Assembly: GCF_000282455.1 (NCBI RefSeq)
Contig: NZ_AKJG01000078.1
Span: 1-37,618 of the forward strand
Source: Pseudomonas sp. GM74
GTDB taxonomy: Bacteria; Pseudomonadota; Gammaproteobacteria; Pseudomonadales; Pseudomonadaceae
Direction: 5' to 3'
DNA: 37,618 nucleotides
Shown in pieces: positions 9,032-16,181 of the stretch. The position numbers and the translations under genes were made by a program. The stretch's first letter is position 1. Each line of letters opens with the position of its first letter. The notes beneath the pieces were generated by a model. That model was not told where the DNA came from. It did not search any database and saw only the letters and a program-made list of their open reading frames with translations.

Positions 9032-9735
9032 GTATTCAATTGATCACCTTCGACCTCGACGACACCCTGTGGGACACCGCCCCGGTGATCGTCAGCGCCG
9101 AAGCCGTATTGCGTGCATGGCTGACCGAACACGCGCCCAACCTGGGTGCCGTGCCGGTGGAACATTTGTGGGCCATACGCGAACGCATCCTGAGCATCGA
9201 GCCGAACCTCAAGCACCGCATCAGCGCCTTGCGCCGGCGCGTGTTGTTCCAGGCCCTGGAAGAGGCCGGATATCCCCATGCCGAAGCGTCGGACCTGGCC
9301 GACCAAAGTTTCGAAGTGTTCCTGCATGCCCGGCATCAGCTGGAAATATTCCCGGAGGTGCAGCCGACCCTGGAGTTGCTGGCCAACCATTACGCCCTCG
9401 GCGTGGTCACCAATGGCAACGCCGATGTGCGCCGGCTGGGGCTGGCGGACTACTTCAAGTTTGCGTTGTGCGCCGAAGACATCGGCATCGCCAAACCCGA
9501 TGCGCGATTGTTCCGGGAGGCTTTGCAGCGCGGTGGCGCGACCGCTGAAACGGCGGTGCATATTGGCGATCATCCGGGTGATGACATTGCCGGTGCGCAG
9601 CAGGCGGGGTTGCGGGCGATCTGGTTCAATCCGGCGGGCAAGGCCTGGGAAGCGGACCGGCTGCCGGATGCCGAAATTTGCAGCCTGACCGAATTGCCGG
9701 CGTTGTTGGCTCGCTGGAATTCTGTGTCGGCCTGA
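9028..9735 (+). CDS. HAD-superfamily phosphatase, YigB-like
   Basis: A 235-residue HAD hydrolase. Motif I is FDLDDTLWD with nucleophile D9 and general acid D11. Motif II is VVTNGNAD. Motif III is the lysine of AKPDARLF, and motif IV is [11 protein letters not shown]. The helical cap (about 20-100) fits class I HADs. E. coli YigB dephosphorylates 5-amino-6-ribitylaminouracil phosphate (riboflavin synthesis) and FMN. The same position after xerC makes YigB the likely ortholog. Substrate is inferred, not shown. ATGA overlap with xerC. Confidence 0.9.
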   Translation: MSIQLITFDLDDTLWDTAPVIVSAEAVLRAWLTEHAPNLGAVPVEHLWAIRERILSIEPNLKHRISALRRRVLFQALEEAGYPHAEASDLADQSFEVFLHARHQLEIFPEVQPTLELLANHYALGVVTNGNADVRRLGLADYFKFALCAEDIGIAKPDARLFREALQRGGATAETAVHIGDHPGDDIAGAQQAGLRAIWFNPAGKAWEADRLPDAEICSLTELPALLARWNSVSA

Positions 9736-9743
9736 CACAAAAA

Positions 9744-9838
9744 CCTGTGGGAGCGGGCTTGCCCGCGAAGGGGCCGTGTCAGTCAGCATTGATATCGACT
9801 GACACACCGCTTTCGCGGGCAAGCCCGCTCCCACAGGG
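9744..9838. repeat. REP-type inverted repeat, TGTGGGAGCGGGCTTGCC family
   Basis: The arm CCTGTGGGAGCGGGCTTGCC... and its reverse complement enclose a spacer with GTGTCAGTCAGCATTGATATCGACTGACAC-like inner symmetry. It lies just after the HAD gene and before a bidirectional terminator. Confidence 0.9.
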
Positions 9839-9872
9839 ATCACCACAGGTTTCAAATTTTTGCTTCAGGCAT

Positions 9873-9903
9873 GAAAAAGCCCGCAGCGACGGCGGGCTTT
9901 TTC
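9873..9903. terminator. Bidirectional intrinsic terminator
   Basis: GAAAAAGCCCGC (9873-9884) and GCGGGCTTTTTC (9892-9903) form a 12-bp stem with a 7-nt loop. It has a T-run on both strands. It ends the plus-strand lptM-to-HAD operon and the minus-strand sutA transcript, which converge here. Confidence 0.92.
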
Positions 9904-9921
9904 AGCAAGCAGGTAGCAGGC

Positions 9922-10245
9922 TCAGATAGGCCGGCTGCCGTACTTGTTGTCCGGCTTCTTGGGCGGATCGGCGACCACATTGGCCTCCACTTCCTGCACT
10001 TTGCCGCCCTTGGCCAAAAACTCCTCCATGGCCCGCGCGAGAGCATCGCGTTCCTTGTTCTTGGCTTCGACACTCGGCAGCTCATCGACCGATACCGCTG
10101 CCTTGGCCTTGCCTTTGGCGGTCGGAACCGGCGCATCACCGCCGTCGTCTTCAGCGACGTCTTCCGCCGCTGCTTCCAGACCTTCTTCGGTTTCGTCGTC
10201 GTCGCCTACTTCGAGGTCGTCGTTTTCCAGATCATCGTCGCTCAT
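9922..10245 (-). CDS. sutA: RNA polymerase-binding regulator SutA
   Basis: A 107-residue, very acidic protein. The N-terminal half is nearly all D/E (DDDLENDDLEVGDDDETEEGLEAAAEDVAEDDG). A basic linker follows, then a central helix (VEAKNKERDALARAMEEFLAKGGKVQEVEANV) and a disordered tail. This matches SutA, described in P. aeruginosa as a small regulator that binds the RNA polymerase beta subunit and raises transcription during slow growth. GAGG lies 8 nt upstream of the ATG. It is single-gene, with a bidirectional terminator 19 bp after the stop. Confidence 0.9.
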   Translation of the reverse strand: MSDDDLENDDLEVGDDDETEEGLEAAAEDVAEDDGGDAPVPTAKGKAKAAVSVDELPSVEAKNKERDALARAMEEFLAKGGKVQEVEANVVADPPKKPDNKYGSRPI

Positions 10246-10346
10246 GTTCTACCTCATGACTTGCGAAAAGCAGATTAGTTATAGCCCAGCTTTGCCCTCT
10301 GTCGAAGGCTGCAGGAAAAAATTCAACAGCCGCTGCTGACCAGCGG

Positions 10347-10772
10347 CTATGCCTCTTCACCGTGCACGGTGGCGAGGACTTTACGGGCACCGCCATGATC
10401 ACGGTGCTCGCCCAGATAAACGCCTTGCCAGGTCCCCAACGCCAGCCGGCCTGCCGAAATCGGCAAACTGAGCTGACAGCCAAGCACGCTGGCCTTGAAG
10501 TGCGCCGGGAGGTCGTCCAGGCCTTCGTCGTTATGCTCATAGCCGTCTGTTCCTTGTGGGATCAGACGATTGAAAAATCGTTCGAAGTCGCGACGTACCG
10601 CCGGATCGGCGTTCTCGTTGATGGTCAACGACGCCGAGGTATGCTGCAGCCACAGATGCAACAGACCGACCCGACACGCCTTGAGTTCAGGCAAGCCGGC
10701 GAGTAACTCATCCGTTACCAGGTGAAAGCCCCGGGGCCTCGCCCGCAAGGTAATCAGAGTCTGTTGCCACAT
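10347..10772 (-). CDS. YjbQ family secondary thiamine-phosphate synthase-like protein
   Basis: A 141-residue member of the YjbQ/UPF0047 family. Signature segments are visible: LHLWLQHTSASLTINENADPAVRRDFERFF, EHNDEGLDDLPAHFKASVLG and GTWQGVYLGEHRDHGG. The conserved His and Asp/Glu residues form the family's metal-like site. E. coli YjbQ shows weak thiamine phosphate synthase activity; the physiological role is unclear. Start is ATG 10772 (MWQQTLITLRAR) with GGAGAA upstream. The frame is open further, but the family starts here. About 100 bp separates it from sutA on the same strand. Confidence 0.88.
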   Translation of the reverse strand: MWQQTLITLRARPRGFHLVTDELLAGLPELKACRVGLLHLWLQHTSASLTINENADPAVRRDFERFFNRLIPQGTDGYEHNDEGLDDLPAHFKASVLGCQLSLPISAGRLALGTWQGVYLGEHRDHGGARKVLATVHGEEA

Positions 10773-10942
10773 ACAGTTCTCCGCACGTTCGGGGCGCATT
10801 CTAGCGCGCTCTGGGAAAAAACAAAGGCCCTAATATTCCTTCAATCCTGTAAGCCTTTGGCTGCACAAAAACACCCGACGTAAACATCGTAAAACCTGTA
10901 GGAAAAAACCTTTCAGCCCAGCCTTCAACGACAAATTCCAGA

Positions 10943-10969
10943 CAAAAAAATGCCCGGCAAGCCGGGCAG
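10943..10969 (-). terminator. Intrinsic terminator of glnK-amtB
   Basis: On the minus strand, TGCCCGG-CTTG-CCGGGCA is followed by a run of seven T (plus-strand A-run 10943-10950). It lies about 20 bp after the amtB stop. Confidence 0.9.
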
Positions 10970-10985
10970 TTTTTTACGCGCCTGC

Positions 10986-12323
10986 TTACAAGTTGTAGCC
11001 GCGTTCGTTGTGAAGCGCCAGATCGATGCCGACCGCCTCTTCTTCTTCGTTGATGCGCAGGCCCATGACCACATCCAGCACTTTGAGGATGATGTATGTG
11101 GCGATCGCTGTGTAGATCACCGTGAAGCCCACGCCTTTGCACTGAATCCACACTTGTGCGGCAATGTCGGTCACGGTGCCGAAGCCACCCAGGGAAGGAG
11201 CTGCGAACACACCCGTCAGGATTGCGCCGAGGATACCGCCGATACCGTGCACGCCAAAGGCGTCCAGGGAATCGTCATAGCCGAGCTTGCGCTTGAGGGT
11301 GGTGGCGCAGAAGAAGCACACCACGCCAGCCGCCAGACCGATTACCAGCGCGCCCATCGGACCAACGGTGCCGGCAGCCGGAGTAATTGCCACCAGACCG
11401 GCAACCACGCCCGAAGCGATGCCCAGTGCGCTAGGTTTGCCGTGGGTGAGCCACTCGGCAAACATCCAGCCCAGTGCGGCAGCAGCGGTAGCAATCTGAG
11501 TGACCAGCATCGCCATGCCGGCGGTGCCGTTGGCCGCAGCGGCTGAACCCGCGTTAAAACCGAACCAACCGACCCACAGCATGGCCGCGCCCATCAAGGT
11601 GTAACCGAGGTTGTGCGGTGCCATCGGCGTGGTCGGGAAGCCCTTGCGCTTGCCCAGCACCAGGCAGGCAACCAGACCAGCCACACCGGCGTTGATATGC
11701 ACCACGGTGCCGCCAGCGAAATCCAGCACGCCCCAGTCCCACATCAGGCCGCCGTTACCGGACCAGACCATGTGCGCGATCGGCGCATACACCAGGGTGA
11801 ACCAGATGCCCATGAACACCAGCATCGCGGAGAACTTCATCCGCTCGGCGAACGCACCGACGATCAGCGCCGGGGTGATGATCGCGAAGGTCATCTGGAA
11901 GGTGACGAATACCGCCTCGGGGAACAGCGCCGCAGGGCCGGTCAGGCTGGCTGGCGTGATGCCGGCGAGGAACGCCTTGCCCATGCCGCCGAAGAACGAG
12001 TTGAAGTTGACGACGCCCTGCTCCATGCCCGTGGTGTCGAACGCGATGCTGTAGCCATAAATGACCCACAGGACGCTGATCAGACCAGTAATGGCGAAGC
12101 ACTGCATCATCACGGAAAGAATGTTTTTCGACCGAACCATGCCGCCGTAGAACAGCGCGAGGCCGGGAATGGTCATGAACAGCACCAAGGCTGTCGAGGT
12201 CATCATCCAGGCGGTGTCGCCGGAGTTGAGGACTGGGGCCGCCACTTCGTCTGCCGCCAGAGCAAGGCTGGGCATTACGATGGACAACAGGGCTCCTAGC
12301 CCTGCGAATTTACGCAGAGTCAT
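10986..12323 (-). CDS. amtB: Ammonium transporter AmtB
   Basis: Inner-membrane ammonium channel of the Amt/Mep/Rh family, gated by GlnK. It has 445 residues: a signal peptide (LRKFAGLGALLSIVMPSLALA), then eleven membrane spans. The twin-histidine pore residues appear as H209 (GGTVVHINAG) and H359 (AFGVHGIGG). The selectivity region (IPGLALFYGGMVRSKN) and the C-terminal GlnK contact tail (RINEEEEAVGIDLALHNERGYNL) are intact. It follows glnK by 35 bp, so they form one nitrogen-regulated operon. Confidence 0.97.
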   Translation of the reverse strand: MTLRKFAGLGALLSIVMPSLALAADEVAAPVLNSGDTAWMMTSTALVLFMTIPGLALFYGGMVRSKNILSVMMQCFAITGLISVLWVIYGYSIAFDTTGMEQGVVNFNSFFGGMGKAFLAGITPASLTGPAALFPEAVFVTFQMTFAIITPALIVGAFAERMKFSAMLVFMGIWFTLVYAPIAHMVWSGNGGLMWDWGVLDFAGGTVVHINAGVAGLVACLVLGKRKGFPTTPMAPHNLGYTLMGAAMLWVGWFGFNAGSAAAANGTAGMAMLVTQIATAAAALGWMFAEWLTHGKPSALGIASGVVAGLVAITPAAGTVGPMGALVIGLAAGVVCFFCATTLKRKLGYDDSLDAFGVHGIGGILGAILTGVFAAPSLGGFGTVTDIAAQVWIQCKGVGFTVIYTAIATYIILKVLDVVMGLRINEEEEAVGIDLALHNERGYNL

Positions 12324-12358
12324 ATTGTTTTCTCCTGGGGCGTTGGGTTTGTGGCGGC

Positions 12359-12814
<456 letters not shown>

Positions 12815-12894
12815 TCACGAAACACTCCCCCGCTTCGCTTGGCGCACTGCGTTCGTCACAGTGACTGCATCAGTGCATGGGTCATCAGGGTCTA

Positions 12895-12910
12895 AGCAGA
12901 AAGCTTGCCA
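12895..12910 (-). promoter_or_regulatory. Sigma-54 promoter for glnK-amtB
   Basis: On the minus strand the sequence reads TGGCAAGCTTTCTGCT. Compared with the consensus TGGCACG-N4-TTGCA, it has the invariant GG and GC at exact spacing and differs at only three defined positions. Predicted start is near 12884, about 187 nt before the glnK ATG. Two NtrC-type sites lie upstream at fitting distances. The 12698-13105 gap is otherwise leader sequence and the ubiK upstream region. Confidence 0.82.
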
Positions 12911-12985
12911 TCTCCACAAAAACTACTGTTTTCAAGCCTTTACCCGCAGATGACTGCTACTTCGCAACAACACCCGACGCGATAC

Positions 12986-13000
12986 GCACAACAACGGTGC
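12986..13000 (-). promoter_or_regulatory. NtrC-type enhancer site, proximal
   Basis: GCAC-N6-GGTGC matches the enteric NtrC core (GCAC-N6-GGTGC) exactly. Its centre is about 109 bp upstream of the predicted sigma-54 start. Confidence 0.78.
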
Positions 13001-13017
13001 GACACTGCCCGTCCCCA

Positions 13018-13034
13018 TGCGCGAAAAGCGTGCA
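13018..13034 (-). promoter_or_regulatory. NtrC-type enhancer site, distal
   Basis: TGCGCGAAAAGCGTGCA matches the 17-bp NtrC site TGCAC-N7-GTGCA at all but one of its defined outer positions. Its centre is 33 bp (three helical turns) beyond the proximal site, near -142. The pair also lies 70-120 bp upstream of ubiK on the other strand. Confidence 0.72.
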
Positions 13035-13105
13035 TCCCTTGCCCGCGCAAATGACTATAGACACTGCGTGATACACTGCCCGTCATTGTTTCCAGGACAT
13101 TGCCC

Positions 13106-13366
13106 ATGCTCGCGCCAAAAGACTTCCTCGACGCCCTCACCGGCACCGCCTCCCGCCTCTTCAGCGGCGACACGCCTCTGCCGAAAGCTGAAATCGAAAG
13201 TCAGTTCAAAATGTTGCTGCAGAGCGGCTTCAGCAAACTGGATCTGGTGAGTCGGGAAGAATTCGATAGCCAGATGGTTGTGTTGGCGCGCACCCGGGCG
13301 CGGCTGGAGGCTCTTGAAACGAAGGTTGCGGAGATGGAAGCGAAGCTAACCCCGCCAACCGAGTAA
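13106..13366 (+). CDS. ubiK: Ubiquinone biosynthesis accessory factor UbiK
   Basis: An 86-residue member of the UbiK/YqiC (BMFP) family. It begins MLAPKDFLDALTGTASRLFSG, a membrane-associating amphipathic helix. It continues with IESQFKMLLQSGFSKLDLVSREEFDSQMVVLARTRARLEALETKVAEMEAKL, a C-terminal trimeric coiled coil. UbiK binds UbiJ and supports aerobic ubiquinone synthesis. The ATG at 13106 has CAGGA 8 nt upstream; an in-frame TTG two codons earlier is less likely. It is divergent from glnK-amtB, as in other pseudomonads. Confidence 0.9.
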   Translation: MLAPKDFLDALTGTASRLFSGDTPLPKAEIESQFKMLLQSGFSKLDLVSREEFDSQMVVLARTRARLEALETKVAEMEAKLTPPTE

Positions 13367-13394
13367 CACACCAAACCCTCTGTAACACGCGATC

Positions 13395-13420
13395 CCTGTG
13401 GGAGCGGGCTTGCCCGCGAA
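13395..13420. repeat. Single REP half-element, TGTGGGAGCGGGCTTGCC family
   Basis: One arm only (CCTGTGGGAGCGGGCTTGCC onward to CGCGAA). No facing arm of the same family lies within 150 bp. It is 28 bp after the ubiK stop. Confidence 0.75.
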
Positions 13421-13466
13421 TGGGGTCGTCTCGGTCTACCAGTTATCCCACACTGGACAGATCACC

Positions 13467-13500
13467 CCTGTAGGAGCTGCCGCAGGCTGCGATCTTTTGA
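13467..13500. repeat. Single REP-like element, GTAGGAGCTGCCGCAGGCTGCG family
   Basis: CCTGTAGGAGCTGCCGCAGG and the following CTGCGATCTTTTGATC form a short internal stem (GCCGCAGGCTGCG region). It is a different repeat family from its neighbours, and I recognise it as common in Pseudomonas intergenic DNA. Single copy in this window. Confidence 0.6.
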
Positions 13501-13556
13501 TCTCAAACATCGCAAAAATCCCGGCAACGTCCTACAAACATCACACCGCCGTCCGA

Positions 13557-13586
13557 TTGCGTCGCGAAGTATCCAATCTCTATGCT
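13557..13586 (+). promoter_or_regulatory. Sigma-70-like promoter for the C4-like RNA/BRO-N unit
   Basis: TTGCGT (13557-13562), 18-bp spacer, TATGCT (13581-13586). The predicted start near 13593 falls at the edge of a perfect palindrome. It would give a leader of about 230 nt containing the C4-like RNA. Confidence 0.5.
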
Positions 13587-13594
13587 CATCCCCA

Positions 13595-13608
13595 GCTGAA
13601 TATTCAGC
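13595..13608. promoter_or_regulatory. Perfect 14-bp palindrome, candidate operator
   Basis: GCTGAATATTCAGC is its own reverse complement and lies 8 bp after the proposed -10. A dimeric repressor bound here would block initiation. The regulator is unknown. Confidence 0.5.
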
Positions 13609-13686
13609 ACCGGGTTTGGCGACCTGGATAGCATCCGACGCACCGCGACCACATTCGATTCAGGGAATTATCCCATCTCGAATTAT

Positions 13687-13763
13687 GGCGGCTGTGCGTG
13701 GGAGACCTTCAGGTCTGCCGGTTTGTCCGGATGCACCGGTTCGCCAACCCGCGCGCAGCTGCC
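13687..13763 (+). ncRNA. C4-like antisense RNA (three-way junction) upstream of the BRO-N gene
   Basis: A 77-nt element closed by a 16-bp stem: 13687-13702 pairs with 13748-13763 without interruption, with three G-U pairs. Inside are two hairpins. The first is AGACC-TTCA-GGTCT (13703-13716). The second is CCGGT/ACCGG (13718-13739) with a 12-nt loop. The loop holds TCCGGATGC (13726-13734), exactly complementary to 13806-13814, which covers the Shine-Dalgarno. The unpaired TCGCCAA (13741-13747) is complementary to TTGGCGA at 13774-13780. Architecture, the CGCCAACCCG segment and the neighbouring BRO-N gene match the C4 RNA of phages P1/P7. I have not run a covariance search. Confidence 0.8.
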
Positions 13764-13773
13764 ACCCTTTCGT

Positions 13774-13815
13774 TTGGCGACGAACAGAGGCAGCTTCCTT
13801 CATACGCATCCGGAG
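13774..13815 (+). promoter_or_regulatory. Target segments of the C4-like RNA, including the BRO-N Shine-Dalgarno
   Basis: Two segments complement the unpaired loops of the upstream RNA: TTGGCGA (13774-13780) and GCATCCGGA (13806-13814). The latter covers most of the GGAG ribosome site (13812-13815) located 7 nt before the BRO-N ATG. Pairing would hide the ribosome site. Confidence 0.72.
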
Positions 13816-13822
13816 TTGCAAA

Positions 13823-14344
13823 ATGGAAGAAAGCTATCTAATCCCCCACATCTTCACCCGCCACAAACTCCACCTCCACGCCCTACTCCTGCAAAACCAA
13901 CCCTGGTTCAGCGCCCGCGACCTCGGCCGATTACTACGCATCCATCTCAACGACCGCCAACTCCGAAAACTCGATCCCGACCAATACCAAACCACCAAAA
14001 CCCTCATCCACGGTCACATCGAAAACACCCTGCTGATCAGCGAATCCGGCGCCTACGCCATGCTCGACTACCACTACTGCCCCGAATACCGAGCATTGCG
14101 TGAATGGCTCACCCACGAAGTCGTCCCCGCCCTGCGAGACGCCCAACACCCCACCACAATCGAGCGCCCACAACTGAGCCTGCTCAATTGGCCGGAAATG
14201 TCGTTGAGCTTGCTGCACTGGAATAACCAGCCATGGATTCGGTTGCAAGATGTTCCGCAGATGCTGCCTGACCAAGAACGACCACAGCATGCGGTGAGCG
14301 AGCCGTGGTGGAGGTGGGCTTCGCGGGTACTGCAACCGCGCTGA
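13823..14344 (+). CDS. BRO-N domain protein (phage antirepressor-like)
   Basis: A 173-residue protein whose residues 8-105 form a BRO-N domain. Visible signatures are PWFSARDLGRLLRI, the central LISESGAYAML and REWLTHEVVPALRD. BRO-N proteins are DNA-binding or repressor-binding proteins, best known as phage antirepressors. Here the domain stands alone, with a short non-conserved tail (LSLLHWNNQPWIRLQDVPQML). Start is ATG 13823, with GGAG 7 nt upstream; the longer open frame from 13616 crosses the structured leader. The first half is unusually rich in C-ending ACC/CCC/CAC codons. No phage genes surround it. Function unknown; a domesticated regulator is plausible. Confidence 0.82.
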   Translation: MEESYLIPHIFTRHKLHLHALLLQNQPWFSARDLGRLLRIHLNDRQLRKLDPDQYQTTKTLIHGHIENTLLISESGAYAMLDYHYCPEYRALREWLTHEVVPALRDAQHPTTIERPQLSLLNWPEMSLSLLHWNNQPWIRLQDVPQMLPDQERPQHAVSEPWWRWASRVLQPR

Positions 14345-14406
14345 GCCCGAAGAAGTCACTCATGTGGCACCCACCCTTTGCAGAAACAGACCGAGCGGTG
14401 AATGAC

Positions 14407-14500
14407 CTGTGGCGAGGGAGCTTGCTCCCGTTGGGTCGCGAAGCGGCCCCAAAAGAGGGACGGCTACGCCGTCCAACGGGAGCAAGCTCCCTCGCCACAG
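14407..14500. repeat. REP-type inverted repeat, TGTGGCGAGGGAGCTTGCTCCC family
   Basis: The arm at 14407 (CTGTGGCGAGGGAGCTTGCT...) and its reverse complement ending at 14500 enclose an inner inverted repeat (GGACGGC-TAC-GCCGTCC). Only member of this family in the window. It lies between BRO-N and yifB. Confidence 0.9.
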
Positions 14501-14629
14501 GGCGGTGACTGTCGGTCCCGCAACATCCGGTGAATGTTTGCCGCCTCAGCCCCCACACCGAAACGCCTTCCCACAACTACCCTTCAACAACCCGCAGGAA
14601 GCGGCCCCCGTTTAGCTCAAGGAACGACC

Positions 14630-16123
14630 ATGTCCCTCTCCATCGTCCACAGCCGCGCCCAGATTGGCGTGGATGCGCCCGCCGTTACTGTCGAAGTCCA
14701 TCTGGCCAACGGTCTGCCCTCGCTGACAATGGTCGGCCTGCCCGAAGCGGCGGTGAAGGAAAGCAAGGACCGGGTGCGCAGCGCGATCATCAATTCGGGG
14801 CTGCAATTTCCGGCGCGTCGGATCACGCTGAATCTGGCGCCAGCGGACTTGCCCAAGGATGGCGGGCGGTTCGATCTGGCGATTGCCCTGGGGATTCTCT
14901 CGGCCAGCGTGCAGGTGCCGACGCTGACGCTGGACGACGTGGAGTGCCTGGGGGAGCTGGCGCTTTCCGGCGCAGTGCGGCCCGTCCGCGGGGTGCTGCC
15001 GGCGGCATTGGCGGCGCGCAAGGCCGGGCGCTGGTTGATGGTGCCGCAGGCAAATGCCGAAGAGGCCTGTCTGGCGTCAGGGTTGAAGGTCATCGCAGTG
15101 GACCATCTGCTGCAGGCGGTGGCGCATTTCAATGGGCACACGCCCATCGAGCCCTTCGTTTCCAACGGCTTGCTTTACGCCAGCAAACCCTATCCCGACT
15201 TGAATGAAGTTCAGGGGCAAATGGCGGCCAAACGCGCACTGCTGATTGCGGCAGCGGGTGCGCATAATCTGCTGTTCAGCGGGCCACCGGGTACAGGCAA
15301 GACGCTATTGGCGAGCCGATTGCCAGGGCTGCTGCCACCCCTGGCCGAGAGCGAAGCACTGGAGGTCGCAGCAATTCAATCCGTCGCCAGTTGTGTGCCG
15401 CTGAGCCACTGGCCACAGCGCCCCTTCCGACAACCACACCATTCCGCCTCAGGACCGGCATTGGTGGGCGGTGGCTCGAAACCACAACCGGGCGAAATCA
15501 CCCTCGCTCACCATGGCGTGCTGTTCCTCGATGAACTCCCGGAATTTGATCGCAAGGTATTGGAGGTGTTGAGAGAGCCACTGGAATCCGGCCACATCGT
15601 GATTTCCCGCGCCAAGGACCGCGTACGTTTCCCGGCGCGCTTTCAACTGGTTGCCGCGATGAATCCCTGCCCTTGTGGATATCTTGGCGAACCGAGTGGC
15701 CGTTGTTCCTGTACGCCGGACATGGTTCAGCGCTATCGCACCAAACTGTCGGGGCCACTGCTGGATCGTATTGATCTGCACCTGACGGTTGCTCGCGAAG
15801 CCACGGCATTGAATCCTGCGTTAAAACCCGGCGACGACACTGCCACCGCCGCCGAGTTGGTTGCCGATGCACGAGAACGGCAACAAAAGCGCCAAGGCTG
15901 TGCCAATGCCTTTCTCGACTTGCCGGGCTTGCGCAGACACTGCAAGTTATCCACAACAGACGAAACCTGGCTGGAGACGGCGTGTGAACGACTGACCTTG
16001 TCACTGCGAGCGGCCCATCGACTGCTCAAAGTAGCGCGCACTCTTGCGGACCTTGAACAAGTCGATGAGATCAGACGCGAGCACTTGGCCGAAGCGCTGC
16101 AATATCGGCCAACAAGCCAGTAA
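14630..16123 (+). CDS. yifB: YifB/ComM family Mg-chelatase-like AAA+ ATPase
   Basis: A 497-residue protein with three parts: an N-terminal Lon-substrate-like domain (SLSIVHSRAQIGVDAPAVTVEVHLANGLPSLTMVGLPEAAVKESKDRVRSA), an AAA+ core and a C-terminal Mg-chelatase domain (LRAAHRLLKVARTLADLE). Walker A is GPPGTGKT at 218-225 and Walker B is VLFLDE at 297-302. A CPCGY...CSC cysteine cluster lies in the insert. The Vibrio and Haemophilus relative ComM is a hexameric helicase that promotes branch migration during natural transformation. Start ATG 14630 with AAGGA 7 nt upstream. Convergent with the DUF4432 gene. Confidence 0.94.
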   Translation: MSLSIVHSRAQIGVDAPAVTVEVHLANGLPSLTMVGLPEAAVKESKDRVRSAIINSGLQFPARRITLNLAPADLPKDGGRFDLAIALGILSASVQVPTLTLDDVECLGELALSGAVRPVRGVLPAALAARKAGRWLMVPQANAEEACLASGLKVIAVDHLLQAVAHFNGHTPIEPFVSNGLLYASKPYPDLNEVQGQMAAKRALLIAAAGAHNLLFSGPPGTGKTLLASRLPGLLPPLAESEALEVAAIQSVASCVPLSHWPQRPFRQPHHSASGPALVGGGSKPQPGEITLAHHGVLFLDELPEFDRKVLEVLREPLESGHIVISRAKDRVRFPARFQLVAAMNPCPCGYLGEPSGRCSCTPDMVQRYRTKLSGPLLDRIDLHLTVAREATALNPALKPGDDTATAAELVADARERQQKRQGCANAFLDLPGLRRHCKLSTTDETWLETACERLTLSLRAAHRLLKVARTLADLEQVDEIRREHLAEALQYRPTSQ

Positions 16124-16181
16124 CTGGAATTTGTAAGTGTTTTTTTGACCAATAAGGCGGTTGTCGGAAAGATGGCGAAAA

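Noticed and set aside
13367..16123. A prophage remnant around the BRO-N gene
   Set aside because: No integrase, repressor, structural or lysis genes and no attachment-site repeats are visible. The flanks are core genes and REP elements.
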